Source of the DNA: CAZKHG01 sp964552655
Lineage (GTDB): Bacteria > Bacteroidota > Bacteroidia > Bacteroidales > Tenuifilaceae
NCBI GenBank assembly: GCA_964552655.1
Contig: CAZKHG010000037.1
Location: 1 to 35,022 of the forward strand
Length of the DNA stretch: 35,022 nucleotides
Direction: 5' to 3'
Positions within the stretch are counted from its first letter, which is position 1; every line of letters starts with the position of its first letter. Both the position numbers and the translations under genes were made by a program. Below, one piece after another: positions 16,601-25,809 of this stretch. Under the pieces are notes generated by a model. That model saw only the letters and a list, made by a program, of their open reading frames with translations, was not told the DNA's origin and ran no database searches.

Positions 16601-17097
16601 AACTCTGTTTCAGCTTTTAAGATGTTAATACTATTGTCAACAGGGTTGTATATATAGATATTTTCCGAAGAGGTAAAACAAATGTTTTTAGCAGAAAAAT
16701 TTATTTCTATTACATCCAGATGAGTTGAATCAATATTACGCAGCGTTTGGCTTAAAGAGTGGTATTTCATGTTTTGGTTTAAATCCGGTGAAAAATACCC
16801 GAAGGAATGGTTTAGCCCGGCATAAATCCTCCCGGATGGATGAGTCTTAATGCATTTTAAAGGGGAGTAAGTAGCGTAGCTGTTCCAGTTTTTCCCGTCG
16901 AATTCCACTAACCCCTTGTTGGTTGCAAAATAGACAAACCCATTTACCCCTTCATCTATCCACCAGGCTTGTTGAGGGAGGCCGAATGATTTCATTGGGT
17001 AATAGCTGTAGAACGGCAAGCCCTCGTGTCTAATCTGAGAAAAGGCGTAAAATGAATTAAAAAGTAAACTAAAAAGGATAAGTAGTGTAGGTCTCAT
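13642..17097 (-). CDS. Beta-propeller/Y_Y_Y sensor histidine kinase with PAS
   Basis: This 1151-residue kinase has a signal peptide (cut near FYAFSQ), a periplasmic part of two-component-regulator propeller repeats (about 25-640; for example GKNWNSYATYSP and ENGDVWFGGENGLI), a Y_Y_Y domain (about 665-745), a TM at about 758-778, a coiled coil, a PAS domain (about 818-930), HisKA with His948 in ITHDLKSPL, and HATPase_c with N-box NLLSNAIKFS, G1 DEGVGV and G2 GFGLLI. Unlike hybrid two-component systems of this group it has no receiver or AraC output; the separate NarL-type regulator 14 bp downstream supplies that. The propeller should sense an extracytoplasmic ligand, often a glycan in relatives, but none is identifiable here. 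Confidence 0.93.
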   Translation of the reverse strand: MRPTLLILFSLLFNSFYAFSQIRHEGLPFYSYYPMKSFGLPQQAWWIDEGVNGFVYFATNKGLVEFDGKNWNSYATYSPLKCIKTHPSGRIYAGLNHSFGYFSPDLNQNMKYHSLSQTLRNIDSTHLDVIEINFSAKNICFTSSENIYIYNPVDNSINILKAETEFLAAGEFDDQLLVAQNNSGIYRMVNGELKPIKGGDVFKQVKVRNILPYDTENLLVSDEKKIYIFSIQPGTINNELTHKINSRLNLKCEKITSIFRVSPNSFGITSCNDGVYIFEKDGSIYQHFDLENILPTQVAWFGKETADGNIWVALENGILKLENAIPLSRFTALHGKPVKVNSILKLKNRIYIASSSGLYFREIGALSPGLISIDRINFKCTSLSYFVTKGRNKPDTLLLCATNSGLYTIKGNEVQLISEKLPVYYACQSGIRKDRILLATQKGFGYMAFTSPQASSITFQQDIHYPAENIIEFNNKLVWVSTINHGAFILSAANDGYELVNRLNYLTNYDINPGYSTLFENDILFNVGDSVGRYNSITGTINTIPLKLPDIINNNPLYLLKQPKTSGLWVSYIDNDGLIPHCLTHGSDYNPIFKRLKNEGILCLYEGENGDVWFGGENGLICAQKNNLAGSIVKNPQVFINKVSVYNSNSLSYDQVIPVLLNQNFVVENPIDYKQNRIKVAVTCSCFIAEESNQFSFLLEGHDREWSRWTNNNTREFTRLKEGSYNLHIKSRNIFDKESQPITLNFTIATPWFRSPGAYIFATIVLIILVVLLYRIFQNKYQREKRRLEKIILQRTSEILDQKSKIESQARQLDKINKNLLQLSIVARKTNNPVIITNTKGEIEWTNDCFQKYFNIDKTNLYRTRLSEVFNASEIEEKVKSCLASKKPVLYSERIHVSPNTSSWFQVTISPVLDQLHNVISLIIIFSDISNIVELNKIRDIITSVITHDLKSPLLGFSIFSKTLADNIDLYNKNQVQEGLLTMHNNASSIYNLLENLTDWFKSQRGEISFLPTQFDISVSINEVFALFEHHALSKKITLVNRVAPNSNVFADENMVRTILRNLLSNAIKFSDKGSIMVSMIDRNGMVEVSVTDEGVGVNPADRTKLFNSKDNEGFGLLICRELVNRNGGDIWYDDKEENTTFKFSLPKFQH

Positions 17098-17117
17098 TTA
17101 GCGGTTTAAAGAACCTC

Positions 17118-17148
17118 GAAATTTAATTTTTTTATTATTCTATTCAAA
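17118..17148 (-). promoter_or_regulatory. Bacteroidota-type promoter for the propeller kinase operon
   Basis: On the minus strand TTTG (17145-17148) is followed after exactly 19 bases by TAAATTTC (17118-17125), one base off TAnnTTTG. It is 20 bp upstream of the ATG at 17097. Confidence 0.6.
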
Positions 17149-17160
17149 AAGCAATTAAAT

Positions 17161-17195
17161 AAAAAAGCCTGCGAGGTTAAACAGCAGGCTTTTTA
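17161..17195 (-). terminator. Terminator of the SPFH gene
   Basis: A 7-bp stem AGCCTGC (17166-17172) / GCAGGCT (17184-17190) with an 11-base loop is flanked by A on the left and T on the right, so the minus-strand transcript ends in a U run. It is 31 bp past the SPFH stop and immediately before the kinase promoter. Confidence 0.8.
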
Positions 17196-17220
17196 GTGAA
17201 TATTGGTATATAGTGTAATT

Positions 17221-18159
17221 CTATTTTTCCGGTTTGGCAGCGGGGTTGGTATTCATATTCATAACCCCTATAAGTTGCTGGACTGTACGTTGCATCCCTT
17301 CGGTTGACCCGTCCAGGAAAATAACGTTGCCCTGGCCTTCCTCGGCAAAGTGCTTGATAGCTTCTGTCCACATGGAGAATAGCAGGAACGAGGAATCGAG
17401 GTTGGCATCGGTCATCTCCTTGGCGGCAACGGCCATCCCTTTTGCCATCTCTGAACGGAAAAAGGCAATTCCTTGACCGCGCATGGTTGCGGCATCGCGT
17501 TCTGCTGCTGCAGATATTTTAATCGCATTACCTTCGGCTTCGGCTGCTTTGGTTTTGGTGATCAGCAGTGCCTGGCCTTCATTCTCGGCGGCTGCTTTCA
17601 GGTTGTTGGAGGCAACCACCTTGGCCATGGAGGTGAGAATCTCTTTATCGAAGGTGATGTCATTCAGCTGCAGGTCAATGAGGTGGTAACCCCAATCCTC
17701 CAGGGTGGTGTCGAGGTGCTTTTTAACCTCCTGAACGATCTCGGTGCGTAAGCCTAAAATCTCGGCTTGTTTTTTAGTAGCCACAAAACTCCTGATTGTT
17801 CCTTCAACCGTACGTATTAGCGCCTGCATCAGGTTTTTATCATCAATAAACTTGAAAGCCACGTTCTTAATAGTAGCCTCAGACTGATTGATTACGCTGT
17901 AAAGCAGCATCGCTTTAAAATACACATTGGCCTGATCCTGGGAAACAGCCTGGAATTCGAGCTCAACAGAGCGGTTCTGAATGGATATTCTCCGGTAGAT
18001 CACTTCGATCAGGGGAATCTTGAAGTTAAGCCCCGGACCCATAACGCGCCGGTATTTCCCAAAAATGGTAACCACGGCAACGTAGCCCTGTCTAACAGTT
18101 ACAAACCCCGAAAGGATGATTATCACAGCAAGTGCGATAACAACATAAGTTCCAACCAT
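17221..18159 (-). CDS. SPFH/band-7 (stomatin/HflK-like) membrane protein
   Basis: The 312-residue protein has one N-terminal TM (about 3-20) and the band-7 signature: VRQGYVAVVTIFGKYRRVMG then PGLNFKIPLIE, followed by RSVELEFQAVSQDQANV, an oligomerisation core and a long Ala/Glu-rich helix (about 185-250). Family members form large oligomeric cages in the membrane that organise lipid microdomains and control proteases. There is no NfeD partner or FtsH gene next door. It is monocistronic, with a promoter at 18189-18218 and a terminator at 17161-17195. The C-terminal tail (about 255-312) is Met/Asn-rich and has no known domain. Confidence 0.9.
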   Translation of the reverse strand: MVGTYVVIALAVIIILSGFVTVRQGYVAVVTIFGKYRRVMGPGLNFKIPLIEVIYRRISIQNRSVELEFQAVSQDQANVYFKAMLLYSVINQSEATIKNVAFKFIDDKNLMQALIRTVEGTIRSFVATKKQAEILGLRTEIVQEVKKHLDTTLEDWGYHLIDLQLNDITFDKEILTSMAKVVASNNLKAAAENEGQALLITKTKAAEAEGNAIKISAAAERDAATMRGQGIAFFRSEMAKGMAVAAKEMTDANLDSSFLLFSMWTEAIKHFAEEGQGNVIFLDGSTEGMQRTVQQLIGVMNMNTNPAAKPEK

Positions 18160-18188
18160 AGTAGTAAAATTTAAGTTTTTAAGGACAA

Positions 18189-18218
18189 TAAATGTACTAA
18201 ATAAGATGTATTTACAAA
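18189..18218 (-). promoter_or_regulatory. Bacteroidota-type promoter for the SPFH gene
   Basis: On the minus strand TTTG (18215-18218) is followed after 18 bases by TACATTTA (18189-18196), one base off the -7 consensus. It is 29 bp upstream of the ATG. Confidence 0.55.
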
Positions 18219-18381
18219 CAGCTGATGAAAAGATTTATTTCACCGGCAGGGATGATATAACCCTAGTGGATTTATGGATGAAATTTAGAAAATATCAGAT
18301 AATATTTTGTCCAGAATAATTGATAATACCTTTATCGGAACTTATTAATCTTATGTTGTAAACCTTAGCCCACTTATATTG

Positions 18382-19644
18382 TTATGTTAAAAAATAAATG
18401 AAAAGCACTACATTCAGGATCACCACAATTGTTCCAACCGAGTAAAGAATAAACTTATTCAGAGTGGTATTCCTGTATTTTCCCATAACTTTTTCTGATG
18501 AGGTGAGGTAGATCTGGAGGAATATGGTGAATGGGAGCTGAATGCTCAGAACCATCTGGGAGATAATCAACCCGTTAAACGGGTTGGAAATCAGAAGAAT
18601 TATTAAGAATGCAATAACCAGTGATATTGCCACTCCCAGTCGGGAGTGGTTATCCTTGATATCGTAAGGCTCCTTAAACATCCCTGAAAAAATGGTACCT
18701 GCAGCCATCCCGGAGGTGATTGTGGAGGCTATCCCCGAGAAGAGCAAGGCCACAGCAAACACCGCTGCAGCATTGGTGCCCAGTAAAGGGGCAAGCAGCT
18801 GGTTTGCCTGTTGCAGCTCGGTAACCGGTGTGTTGTTCCTGAAAAATGTGGATGCTGCAAGCAGAATCATCGCGCTATTAATAGCCCAGCCAACTACCAT
18901 GGAGAGGAGCGTATCCACAAACTCGTATTTCAGTTGTTTTTTAATCACCTTTTCATCCTTGAGGTTCCACTGCCGGCTTTGGATTATCTCCGAATGGAGG
19001 AAAAGGTTGTGGGGCATTACAACAGCCCCCAGAACGCTCATAATTATTATAATGGAACCCTTCGGGAATGTGGGCGTAACCCACGATCTGAGCGCAGTAT
19101 CCCAGTCAATCTCTACCAGTGAGAGCTCATACAGGAACGATAGCCCGATTAACGACACAAAAGCGATAATCCACTTCTCAATTAGCCGGTAGGAGTTGGA
19201 GTAGAGCATAATCATAACAAAAACCATAACCAGCAACGAACCTGCCCTAATGGGTACGTTGAATAGCATGTTTAAAGCAATTGCTCCTCCCAGTATTTCT
19301 GCAAGTGAAGTAGATATTGACGCGAGCATAGCAGACCCTAACAGAAGGTTGGAATACCGGGGTTTGAGGTAGATACTGGCTGCCTCGGAAAGGCATAAAC
19401 CGGTTGCAATGCCCAGGTGGGCAACATTATGCTGTAGCAAAATCAGCATAATGGTTGAAAGGGTGACTATCCATAGCAGCGAATAGCCAAAATCTGCCCC
19501 TGCCGAAAGGTTGGATGCCCAGTTGCCGGGATCAATAAAACCCACAGTTACCAGCAACCCGGGACCTATAAACTTAAATATCTCCTCGGCGCCAAACTTT
19601 GGCCTGTAATTCAGGGAATCTATTTGTTTAAAAAACCTAAACAT
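18382..19644 (-). CDS. NRAMP-family Mn2+/Fe2+ transporter
   Basis: The 420-residue inner-membrane protein has about eleven TM segments and the two metal-coordinating signatures of NRAMP carriers: DPGN in the first helix (Asp38, Asn41, in GFIDPGNWAS) and AVVMPHNLFLHS in the sixth (Met210, His212). Met in this site is typical for transition-metal selectivity over Mg2+ or Ca2+. It should import Mn2+ or Fe2+ with protons. No regulator such as MntR or Fur is adjacent. It is divergent from the SpoIIE sensor gene across 365 bp. The symbol mntH would fit but is not proven, so it is left out. Confidence 0.92.
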   Translation of the reverse strand: MFRFFKQIDSLNYRPKFGAEEIFKFIGPGLLVTVGFIDPGNWASNLSAGADFGYSLLWIVTLSTIMLILLQHNVAHLGIATGLCLSEAASIYLKPRYSNLLLGSAMLASISTSLAEILGGAIALNMLFNVPIRAGSLLVMVFVMIMLYSNSYRLIEKWIIAFVSLIGLSFLYELSLVEIDWDTALRSWVTPTFPKGSIIIIMSVLGAVVMPHNLFLHSEIIQSRQWNLKDEKVIKKQLKYEFVDTLLSMVVGWAINSAMILLAASTFFRNNTPVTELQQANQLLAPLLGTNAAAVFAVALLFSGIASTITSGMAAGTIFSGMFKEPYDIKDNHSRLGVAISLVIAFLIILLISNPFNGLIISQMVLSIQLPFTIFLQIYLTSSEKVMGKYRNTTLNKFILYSVGTIVVILNVVLFIYFLT

Positions 19645-20009
19645 CCTGTTTCATTAATTGCATAATTTCTTCTGTTCAAAAATAATAGAAAATACATTTT
19701 GTTTATGGCTGAACAGTTAATAAAATAAACTGGCCTAATATCAGGGTAAAGAAACACTTAAAACATTGCTGTTGTTTAGAGCTGATTTTAAAATATGTCC
19801 TTTATAGCTCATCTGACTCAAACTATTAAGTAATTCAATAAATTCTTTGCAATCATATCGCCAAAATTTATTATCAGAATTTCATCAATCTAAAATGCCC
19901 TTTGATACCTCAAAAGGCTTGTTTTAAAATAGTTTTTATGTAAAATTCTACAAAATAATTTCTTTTCCGTAAAAATATCATATATTGAAAACCTGTTTAT
20001 TGATTATAA
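19645..20009. other. Divergent promoter region, NRAMP / SpoIIE sensor
   Basis: These 365 AT-rich bases hold no gene. On the minus strand TATTTTTG (19677-19684) fits the -7 consensus for the NRAMP gene, 33 bp upstream of its ATG. No clear -7 element is seen before the plus-strand start at 20010, and no evident Fur or MntR palindrome was found by eye. Confidence 0.45.
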
Positions 20010-23000
20010 ATGATGGCGCTTAGGTTTGATAAAATAGCTCTCTTTCTGATTTTATTCGAGTTCGCCCAAATTGGCAAATCTCAGGAAATTGGGCATTTCC
20101 CCATTCGGAATTTTAACCATCGGGAGTACAGCGGGCATGCCCAGAGCTGGGCTATTACGCAGGATCACCGCGGGTTGATTTACATTGCCAATAATGTTGG
20201 GGTTATTGAGTATGATGGCAGTGAATGGCGGCACATTTCTATAAACGGCGCATTGGCCAGATGTCTGGATATTGATAGCCAGGGGAGGATTTGGGTTGGC
20301 GGACAGGATGAGATTGGTTACCTGGCAGCCGATTCCTCGGGCAATTTAAGGTATGTCTCCCTGGTTGGCCTCTTACCTGAAACGTCTAGCCCGCTTGGCC
20401 TTGTTCGTCGGGTGTACGCTACTGACAACGGGATTTATTTCAGTGCAAACCAATGTATGATCCTGATCAAAGGGAATAATGTCAAGGTTTGGAAACCTAA
20501 AACATATTTTCACAGAACCTATCAAGTATCGGGTCAGATTTTTACCCACCAACCCGGGTACGGGTTATCATACATCAAAGGCGATTCGCTGCTTATTGTC
20601 CCCGGCGGGGAAAAATTTACTGATGAGCTGATCTACCTTATGTTACCGCATTGGAAGGATAAAATCCTAATAGGAACCTATACTCATGGGTTTTTCGATT
20701 ACGATGCCAAAGCCCTTTTAAATCCCCTGAGTGTTAATTCTGATTCCCTGATAACTCCATTCAAAACCAGCAACGACAAGTTCTTCAAAGAGAATCAGGT
20801 GTACTATGGTGCAAAACTGCCCGATTCGAATTTTGCTATTGGAACATTTATGGGCGGTGCAGTATTTATGAATCAGAACGGCAGGATCACCCGGAGCATT
20901 AACCGTGAGAATGGGTTGCAGGACGATGCTGTATGGTACATGTTCCTCGATAACCAGGATAATATCTGGATTGCATTGAATAACGGGATTTCATACACAG
21001 CCATCAATTCACAGCTAACCAGCTGGTCGGAGAGCATGGGGATCAGGGGTACGCTGCAATCAGTGGTAAGGTTTAATAAGAGTTTGTATATCACTTCCAA
21101 TATTGGGGTTTTCAAAAAAGAAGAAAGCCTGTTTAAACCCGTTGAGGGTATTTCCACTTTATGCAATAAGATGTTGGTTGCCAAAACATCCGACGGGAAT
21201 CAATCCCTGTTGGTAGCCACATCGGGTGGAGTTTATCAGGTTCTGGACAGGGAAGGCAAACTGGTTGAGAATGGAAATCTTCATGCATACAGCTTTGTAA
21301 GATCCAAGGTATTTCCTGATATTTTCTATGTCGGGCTGAATACAGGCGTAGGGGTCTTGAACTATAAGCATGGGAAGTGGCGTTTTATTGGAAAGTTTGA
21401 ACAAACCCAGGGAACTGTTTATTCCCTGGTGGAGGATGCAAATGGAAACCTTTGGTATTCCTTACGCTATAAAGGCGTTTGCAGATGCAATGTGGTGAAT
21501 CCTTATCAACTTGTACTGGAGGATCTGAGACTTTATAACAATATACCCTTCTCTCCCAGGTTTGATGATATGTCTGTGAGTATCATCAATAATCAGGTTA
21601 AAGTGGCCACCGATAAAGGATTGAGTAAGTATAACCCGGTCGATGATCGTTTTGTACCCGATTCTTCTCTGGGCCTTGAGTTTGTGGATGGGAAAACCGG
21701 TATCCGGATTTTAACCCAGGATTCTGTTGGCAATATCTGGTTTGAGGCATATAAGTACAACCCCAACCGATGGGTTGAGCGCGCTATCAGGACGTATGAA
21801 GGAACTTACAGGCGAATTCCTGCCCAGTTCAGAACAATCCCAGAAATGATCTTTAATGATGTTTTTGTTGAACCAAACGATTTGACCTGGATTGCCGCCA
21901 GTGATGGCCTGTACCGTTATGACGGCTCAATCGGAATCGGAAATCAGTCTAATATAAAACTTTTAATAAGACAGGTAATTGCCGGTGAGCAAAAGAAAAT
22001 TTTTAACGGGACTTTTTACAGATCAGCCGATACTGTAACCTATAAATCCATAAACCCATTCCAACTTTCCGACCAAGTCCCCGAACTTTCTTATCACGAC
22101 AACTCGGTTGTAATTTCTTACGCTTCGCCTTTTTTCGGCCAGTCCCAGAAGCTCGTTTACAGCCATTTTCTGATGGGGTACGATAAGAAGTGGAGCGATT
22201 GGACTACAGATCAAAAGAAAGAATATACAAACCTTAAATCAGGCAGCTACAAATTCCAGGTTAAGGTGAAAAATATTTTTGATGTGGAAAGCCCAATCGT
22301 TTCTTACGATTTTATCATTAAACGGCCCTGGTATAAATCTCCATTTGCCCTCATATTCTATTTATTCCTGATTGGGTTTATTATATGGGCGGTAATTGCC
22401 ATTAATACAAGGATTTTAAAATCAACCAATATCAGGTTGAAGAAGCTCGTAGATGAGAGAACCAGTGAGCTTTTAGCATATCAGAAGGAGATTGTTGAGA
22501 AGAATGAAGCATTGCAGCAACAAAAGGAAGAAATGCAAACCCAACGGGATGAGATGCAGGACATTTATCAGCATATAAATGAGAGTTTACAATACGCCAA
22601 AACAATCCAACAGGCAATTCTACCCGATTTATCCGTGTTGGATTACCTGTTTGAGCACTTCCTGCTTTTCCGGCCAAAAGACGTTGTTTCAGGCGATTTT
22701 TACTGGACCACTCAGATTGCCCCAAAGGGCAAACAGCCTGAAAAGGTCTTTGTTGCAGTGGTTGACTGCACTGGCCATGGCGTTCCCGGTGCTTTTATGT
22801 CCATGATTGGAAGTAGGATACTGAATGAGATTGTGATTGAACATAAAATCTACAGCCCGGCTGCTATCCTAACTGAAATGAATAACGCAGTTAACCAGGC
22901 TTTGCGTCAGGATGTCAGCGAAAGTTTCGATGGAATGGACATTTCGTTATGTTTGGTGGAGAAAAAGTTGCCCGATCAATATGAGGTAACCTTTTCAGGA

Positions 23001-23354
23001 GCCAACAGGCCTATATACTATTACCAGAAAGGGGTACACAGAATTCAATCGCTGAGGGGCAACAGGAAATGCATTGGGAGCATCATCCCCGATGTTGACC
23101 CGGAGTTTGTAAACTATAAAATCTACCTGCAGCCCGGCGATATCATATTCCTTAACTCCGACGGGATTATTGACCAGAACGATAGATACAAGAAGAAGTT
23201 TACAACGGCCAGGTTTCACACCGCCTTGCTCTCCAATATTGATCAGCCAATGGCAGATATTCATAAAAATCTTGCTAAATCCTTTGATGAATTCAGAGGT
23301 GAAGAGTTTCAGCGTGATGATATTACTGTACTGGGTTTGAGGTTTAAAGAATAA
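20010..23354 (+). CDS. Beta-propeller/Y_Y_Y sensor with SpoIIE-type phosphatase output
   Basis: This 1114-residue protein has a signal peptide (residues about 1-24), propeller repeats (about 30-640; for example GRIWVGGQDEIG and DNIWIALNNGISY), a Y_Y_Y domain (about 680-765), a TM at about 777-798, a coiled coil (about 805-860) and a PP2C/SpoIIE domain (about 875-1113). The phosphatase keeps its metal-site motifs: VVSGDFYW, VDCTGHGVPGAFMS, SDGIIDQ and FQRDDITVLG. It should link an outside signal to dephosphorylation of a Ser/Thr-phosphoprotein, typically an anti-sigma-antagonist. No anti-sigma or STAS gene is nearby, so the target is encoded elsewhere. Its outer half has the same architecture as the kinase at 13642-17097 but a different output. 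Confidence 0.92.
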   Translation: MMALRFDKIALFLILFEFAQIGKSQEIGHFPIRNFNHREYSGHAQSWAITQDHRGLIYIANNVGVIEYDGSEWRHISINGALARCLDIDSQGRIWVGGQDEIGYLAADSSGNLRYVSLVGLLPETSSPLGLVRRVYATDNGIYFSANQCMILIKGNNVKVWKPKTYFHRTYQVSGQIFTHQPGYGLSYIKGDSLLIVPGGEKFTDELIYLMLPHWKDKILIGTYTHGFFDYDAKALLNPLSVNSDSLITPFKTSNDKFFKENQVYYGAKLPDSNFAIGTFMGGAVFMNQNGRITRSINRENGLQDDAVWYMFLDNQDNIWIALNNGISYTAINSQLTSWSESMGIRGTLQSVVRFNKSLYITSNIGVFKKEESLFKPVEGISTLCNKMLVAKTSDGNQSLLVATSGGVYQVLDREGKLVENGNLHAYSFVRSKVFPDIFYVGLNTGVGVLNYKHGKWRFIGKFEQTQGTVYSLVEDANGNLWYSLRYKGVCRCNVVNPYQLVLEDLRLYNNIPFSPRFDDMSVSIINNQVKVATDKGLSKYNPVDDRFVPDSSLGLEFVDGKTGIRILTQDSVGNIWFEAYKYNPNRWVERAIRTYEGTYRRIPAQFRTIPEMIFNDVFVEPNDLTWIAASDGLYRYDGSIGIGNQSNIKLLIRQVIAGEQKKIFNGTFYRSADTVTYKSINPFQLSDQVPELSYHDNSVVISYASPFFGQSQKLVYSHFLMGYDKKWSDWTTDQKKEYTNLKSGSYKFQVKVKNIFDVESPIVSYDFIIKRPWYKSPFALIFYLFLIGFIIWAVIAINTRILKSTNIRLKKLVDERTSELLAYQKEIVEKNEALQQQKEEMQTQRDEMQDIYQHINESLQYAKTIQQAILPDLSVLDYLFEHFLLFRPKDVVSGDFYWTTQIAPKGKQPEKVFVAVVDCTGHGVPGAFMSMIGSRILNEIVIEHKIYSPAAILTEMNNAVNQALRQDVSESFDGMDISLCLVEKKLPDQYEVTFSGANRPIYYYQKGVHRIQSLRGNRKCIGSIIPDVDPEFVNYKIYLQPGDIIFLNSDGIIDQNDRYKKKFTTARFHTALLSNIDQPMADIHKNLAKSFDEFRGEEFQRDDITVLGLRFKE

Positions 23355-23405
23355 TCAGCAGACTTGTAATCTTTCCTATTTATTTTTTTCCTTTGATCAA
23401 TTTGG

Positions 23406-23413
23406 TATCTTTA
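23406..23413 (+). promoter_or_regulatory. -7 element for the S9 peptidase gene
   Basis: TATCTTTA matches TAnnTTTG except for the last base and lies 22 bp upstream of the ATG, indicating separate transcription from the upstream sensor, which ends 81 bp away. Confidence 0.45.
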
Positions 23414-23435
23414 GCAATCTAAAAAATCAAAGAAA

Positions 23436-25520
23436 ATGAATAAACTTATTGCTATTGTATTGCTTTCTGCAATTGGGTTTACAGGATGCAATACTGCCCC
23501 AAAAAATACCGAGGATATAATCGGTCCAAACAAAATAAAAGTTGAAAATGGACTCCTTACCCCCGAAGTTCTTTGGTCCTTTGGACGATTGGGAGAGGTC
23601 GCTGTTTCTCCCTGCGGGAAGATGCTTGCCTATACTGTCAGCTATTACTCAATAGAGAAAAACAAGGGCAATACGGATCTGTATTATATGACTACTAACG
23701 GTTCCGATAAGATACAGCTAACCAGCACTAACGCCCAGGAGTTTAACCCTGTGTGGACCAACAATCACCGGATACTTTTTATTTCTACAGAAGGTGGTTC
23801 TGCCCAGATATGGTCAATTAAACCAGATGGAAGTGAAAAGAAAAAAATATCCGAATTTGATGGCGACATCAATGGGTTTTCCATTTCTCCCGATGAAACG
23901 AAAATCCTGTTTATTTCTGAGGTAAAGGTTGATAAGCTTACCGCAGATATTTATCCCGATTTGCCCAAGGCAAGCGGTAAAATTATAACCGACCTGATGT
24001 ACCGCCATTGGGATTCGTGGGAGGATGGGTACTACAGCCACATCTTTGTAGCCGACCTGATTAACGGCAAAGTGGAAAACCCTCGCGATATAATGCCCGG
24101 CGAACCCTACGACAGCCCCATGAAGCCATTCAGCGGGATGGAAGAGATTGCCTGGACACCAGATGGCAAATCAATAGCATATACCTGCAAAAAGTTGACC
24201 GGGAAAGAGTACGCATTTAGCACTAACTCTGATATCTATCTTTTTAACCTCGAAAATGGCAATGTTAAAAACCTAACTGACGGGATGCCCGGTTACGACA
24301 AGCAGCCGGTTTTTTCTCCTGACGGAAGTAAAATGATCTGGCTCTCCATGGAACGCGCCGGCTTTGAAGCGGATAAGGATAGGATTTTTATGCTCGATTT
24401 AGCTACCAATGAGAAAACTTATCTTGACCCCGGTTTCGATTATTCAGCAGAGAATATCAGTTGGACACCCGATGGCAAAACCCTTTACTTTATTGCAGGT
24501 GTTGAGGCTACATTCCAGGTATTTAAGATGGATGTTGAATCGAAGAAAATTGAAGCGGTTACTAAAGGGCTGCACGATTATCACTCTGTTGCCCAGGCTG
24601 GAGATATGCTGATTGGAAACAAGGTTTCCATTACCAAACCTGCCGAAATTTACCGGATTGATCCGGCAAATGGCAATGAGGAGGAGATATCATTTATAAA
24701 TAAAGAGCTACTCGATCAGCTGACAATGCCTACTGTTGAGCGAAGATGGATTAAATCTACCGATGGTAAAATGGTGCATACCTGGGTGATTTTCCCGCCA
24801 AATTTTGATAAAACAAAGGTTTATCCGGGGTTGCTTTACTGCGAAGGTGGACCGCAAAGTCCGCTTAGCCAGTTCTGGAGCTACCGCTGGAATTTCTCCA
24901 TCATGGCATCAAATGGCTATGTGGTTGTTGCGCCAAGCCGTCGTGGAACTACCACTTTTGGCCAGGCCTGGACCGATCAGATCAGCAAGGATCATGGAGG
25001 CCAGGAAATTGCCGACCTGCTTGCTGCCATTGATGAGGTAAAAAAAGAGCCCTGGCTTGACGAAAACCGGCTGGGTGCTGTTGGAGCCAGCTATGGTGGA
25101 CAGACTGTATTCTACCTTGCCGGAAATCATAATAAACGGTTCAAGGCATTTATCGCCCATTGCGGTGTGTTTAACAGCGAAATGGAGTACATGACCACCG
25201 AGGAGATGTTTTTTGATCAGTGGGAGAATGGCGGTGCCCCTTGGGAAACCGATAATAAGGTGGCGATGCACAGCTTCTCTAAAAGTGCTCATAAGTTTGT
25301 TAAGAATTGGGATACTCCAATTCTTATTGTCCATGGCGGGAATGATTTCCGAATCCCATACACCCAGGGAATGGCTGCATTTAATGCTGCTCAGATGCGG
25401 GGTATCCCCAGCAAATTCCTTTTCTTCCCGGATGAAAATCATTGGGTGCTTAAACCGCAGAACGGTATATTATGGCAGCGCGAATTTAAGGCGTGGCTGG
25501 ATCAGTGGCTGATGAAATAA
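23436..25520 (+). CDS. S9 (prolyl oligopeptidase/DPP-like) family peptidase, lipoprotein
   Basis: The 694-residue product begins with a lipoprotein signal (SAIGFTGC, Cys18). Residues about 45-420 are a WD40-like beta-propeller of repeating blade motifs such as FNPVWTNNHRILFIST, FSISPDETKILFIS and ISWTPDGKTLYFIAG. Residues about 430-694 form the alpha/beta hydrolase with Ser552 in GASYGG, Asp637 in HGGNDFRIPY and His669 in ENHW, the complete catalytic triad. It should cleave short peptides in the periplasm or at the cell surface, where such enzymes feed amino-acid uptake. Own promoter and terminator are visible. The order propeller then hydrolase and the length are normal for the family. Confidence 0.95.
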   Translation: MNKLIAIVLLSAIGFTGCNTAPKNTEDIIGPNKIKVENGLLTPEVLWSFGRLGEVAVSPCGKMLAYTVSYYSIEKNKGNTDLYYMTTNGSDKIQLTSTNAQEFNPVWTNNHRILFISTEGGSAQIWSIKPDGSEKKKISEFDGDINGFSISPDETKILFISEVKVDKLTADIYPDLPKASGKIITDLMYRHWDSWEDGYYSHIFVADLINGKVENPRDIMPGEPYDSPMKPFSGMEEIAWTPDGKSIAYTCKKLTGKEYAFSTNSDIYLFNLENGNVKNLTDGMPGYDKQPVFSPDGSKMIWLSMERAGFEADKDRIFMLDLATNEKTYLDPGFDYSAENISWTPDGKTLYFIAGVEATFQVFKMDVESKKIEAVTKGLHDYHSVAQAGDMLIGNKVSITKPAEIYRIDPANGNEEEISFINKELLDQLTMPTVERRWIKSTDGKMVHTWVIFPPNFDKTKVYPGLLYCEGGPQSPLSQFWSYRWNFSIMASNGYVVVAPSRRGTTTFGQAWTDQISKDHGGQEIADLLAAIDEVKKEPWLDENRLGAVGASYGGQTVFYLAGNHNKRFKAFIAHCGVFNSEMEYMTTEEMFFDQWENGGAPWETDNKVAMHSFSKSAHKFVKNWDTPILIVHGGNDFRIPYTQGMAAFNAAQMRGIPSKFLFFPDENHWVLKPQNGILWQREFKAWLDQWLMK

Positions 25521-25610
25521 ACCGGGATTGATTAGACAATTCTTTTTTGTAATTTAATTAAATTAGGGCTTTAGTATAGCCGGTAAAATAATTTTCTTAA
25601 AACTGAAATG

Positions 25611-25652
25611 GTAAAAGGGTGAAAATTTTTTTCGATCCCTTTTACTTTTTTT
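25611..25652 (+). terminator. Probable terminator of the S9 peptidase gene
   Basis: Arms GTAAAAGGG (25611-25619) and CCCTTTTAC (25637-25645) pair over 9 bp with a 17-base loop and run into seven T (25646-25652). It is 90 bp beyond the stop. Confidence 0.6.
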
Positions 25653-25809
25653 ACTGATATTTTAACCTGAAAAACTTACCTGTAACGTGTCAATATATGA
25701 TATAGTAAAAAGAAGATCAACTTACCATGCCTATATCATTTTGTATTTTTTGTTGTTTAACCCAAATAAATATTAAGATTATCTTATACGATTTTTTTGT
25801 AGTGCTGTA

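Noticed and set aside
24909..25442. Minus-strand open frame of 177 codons within the S9 peptidase
   Set aside because: It lies opposite the catalytic domain with its verified Ser-Asp-His triad; no motif of its own.
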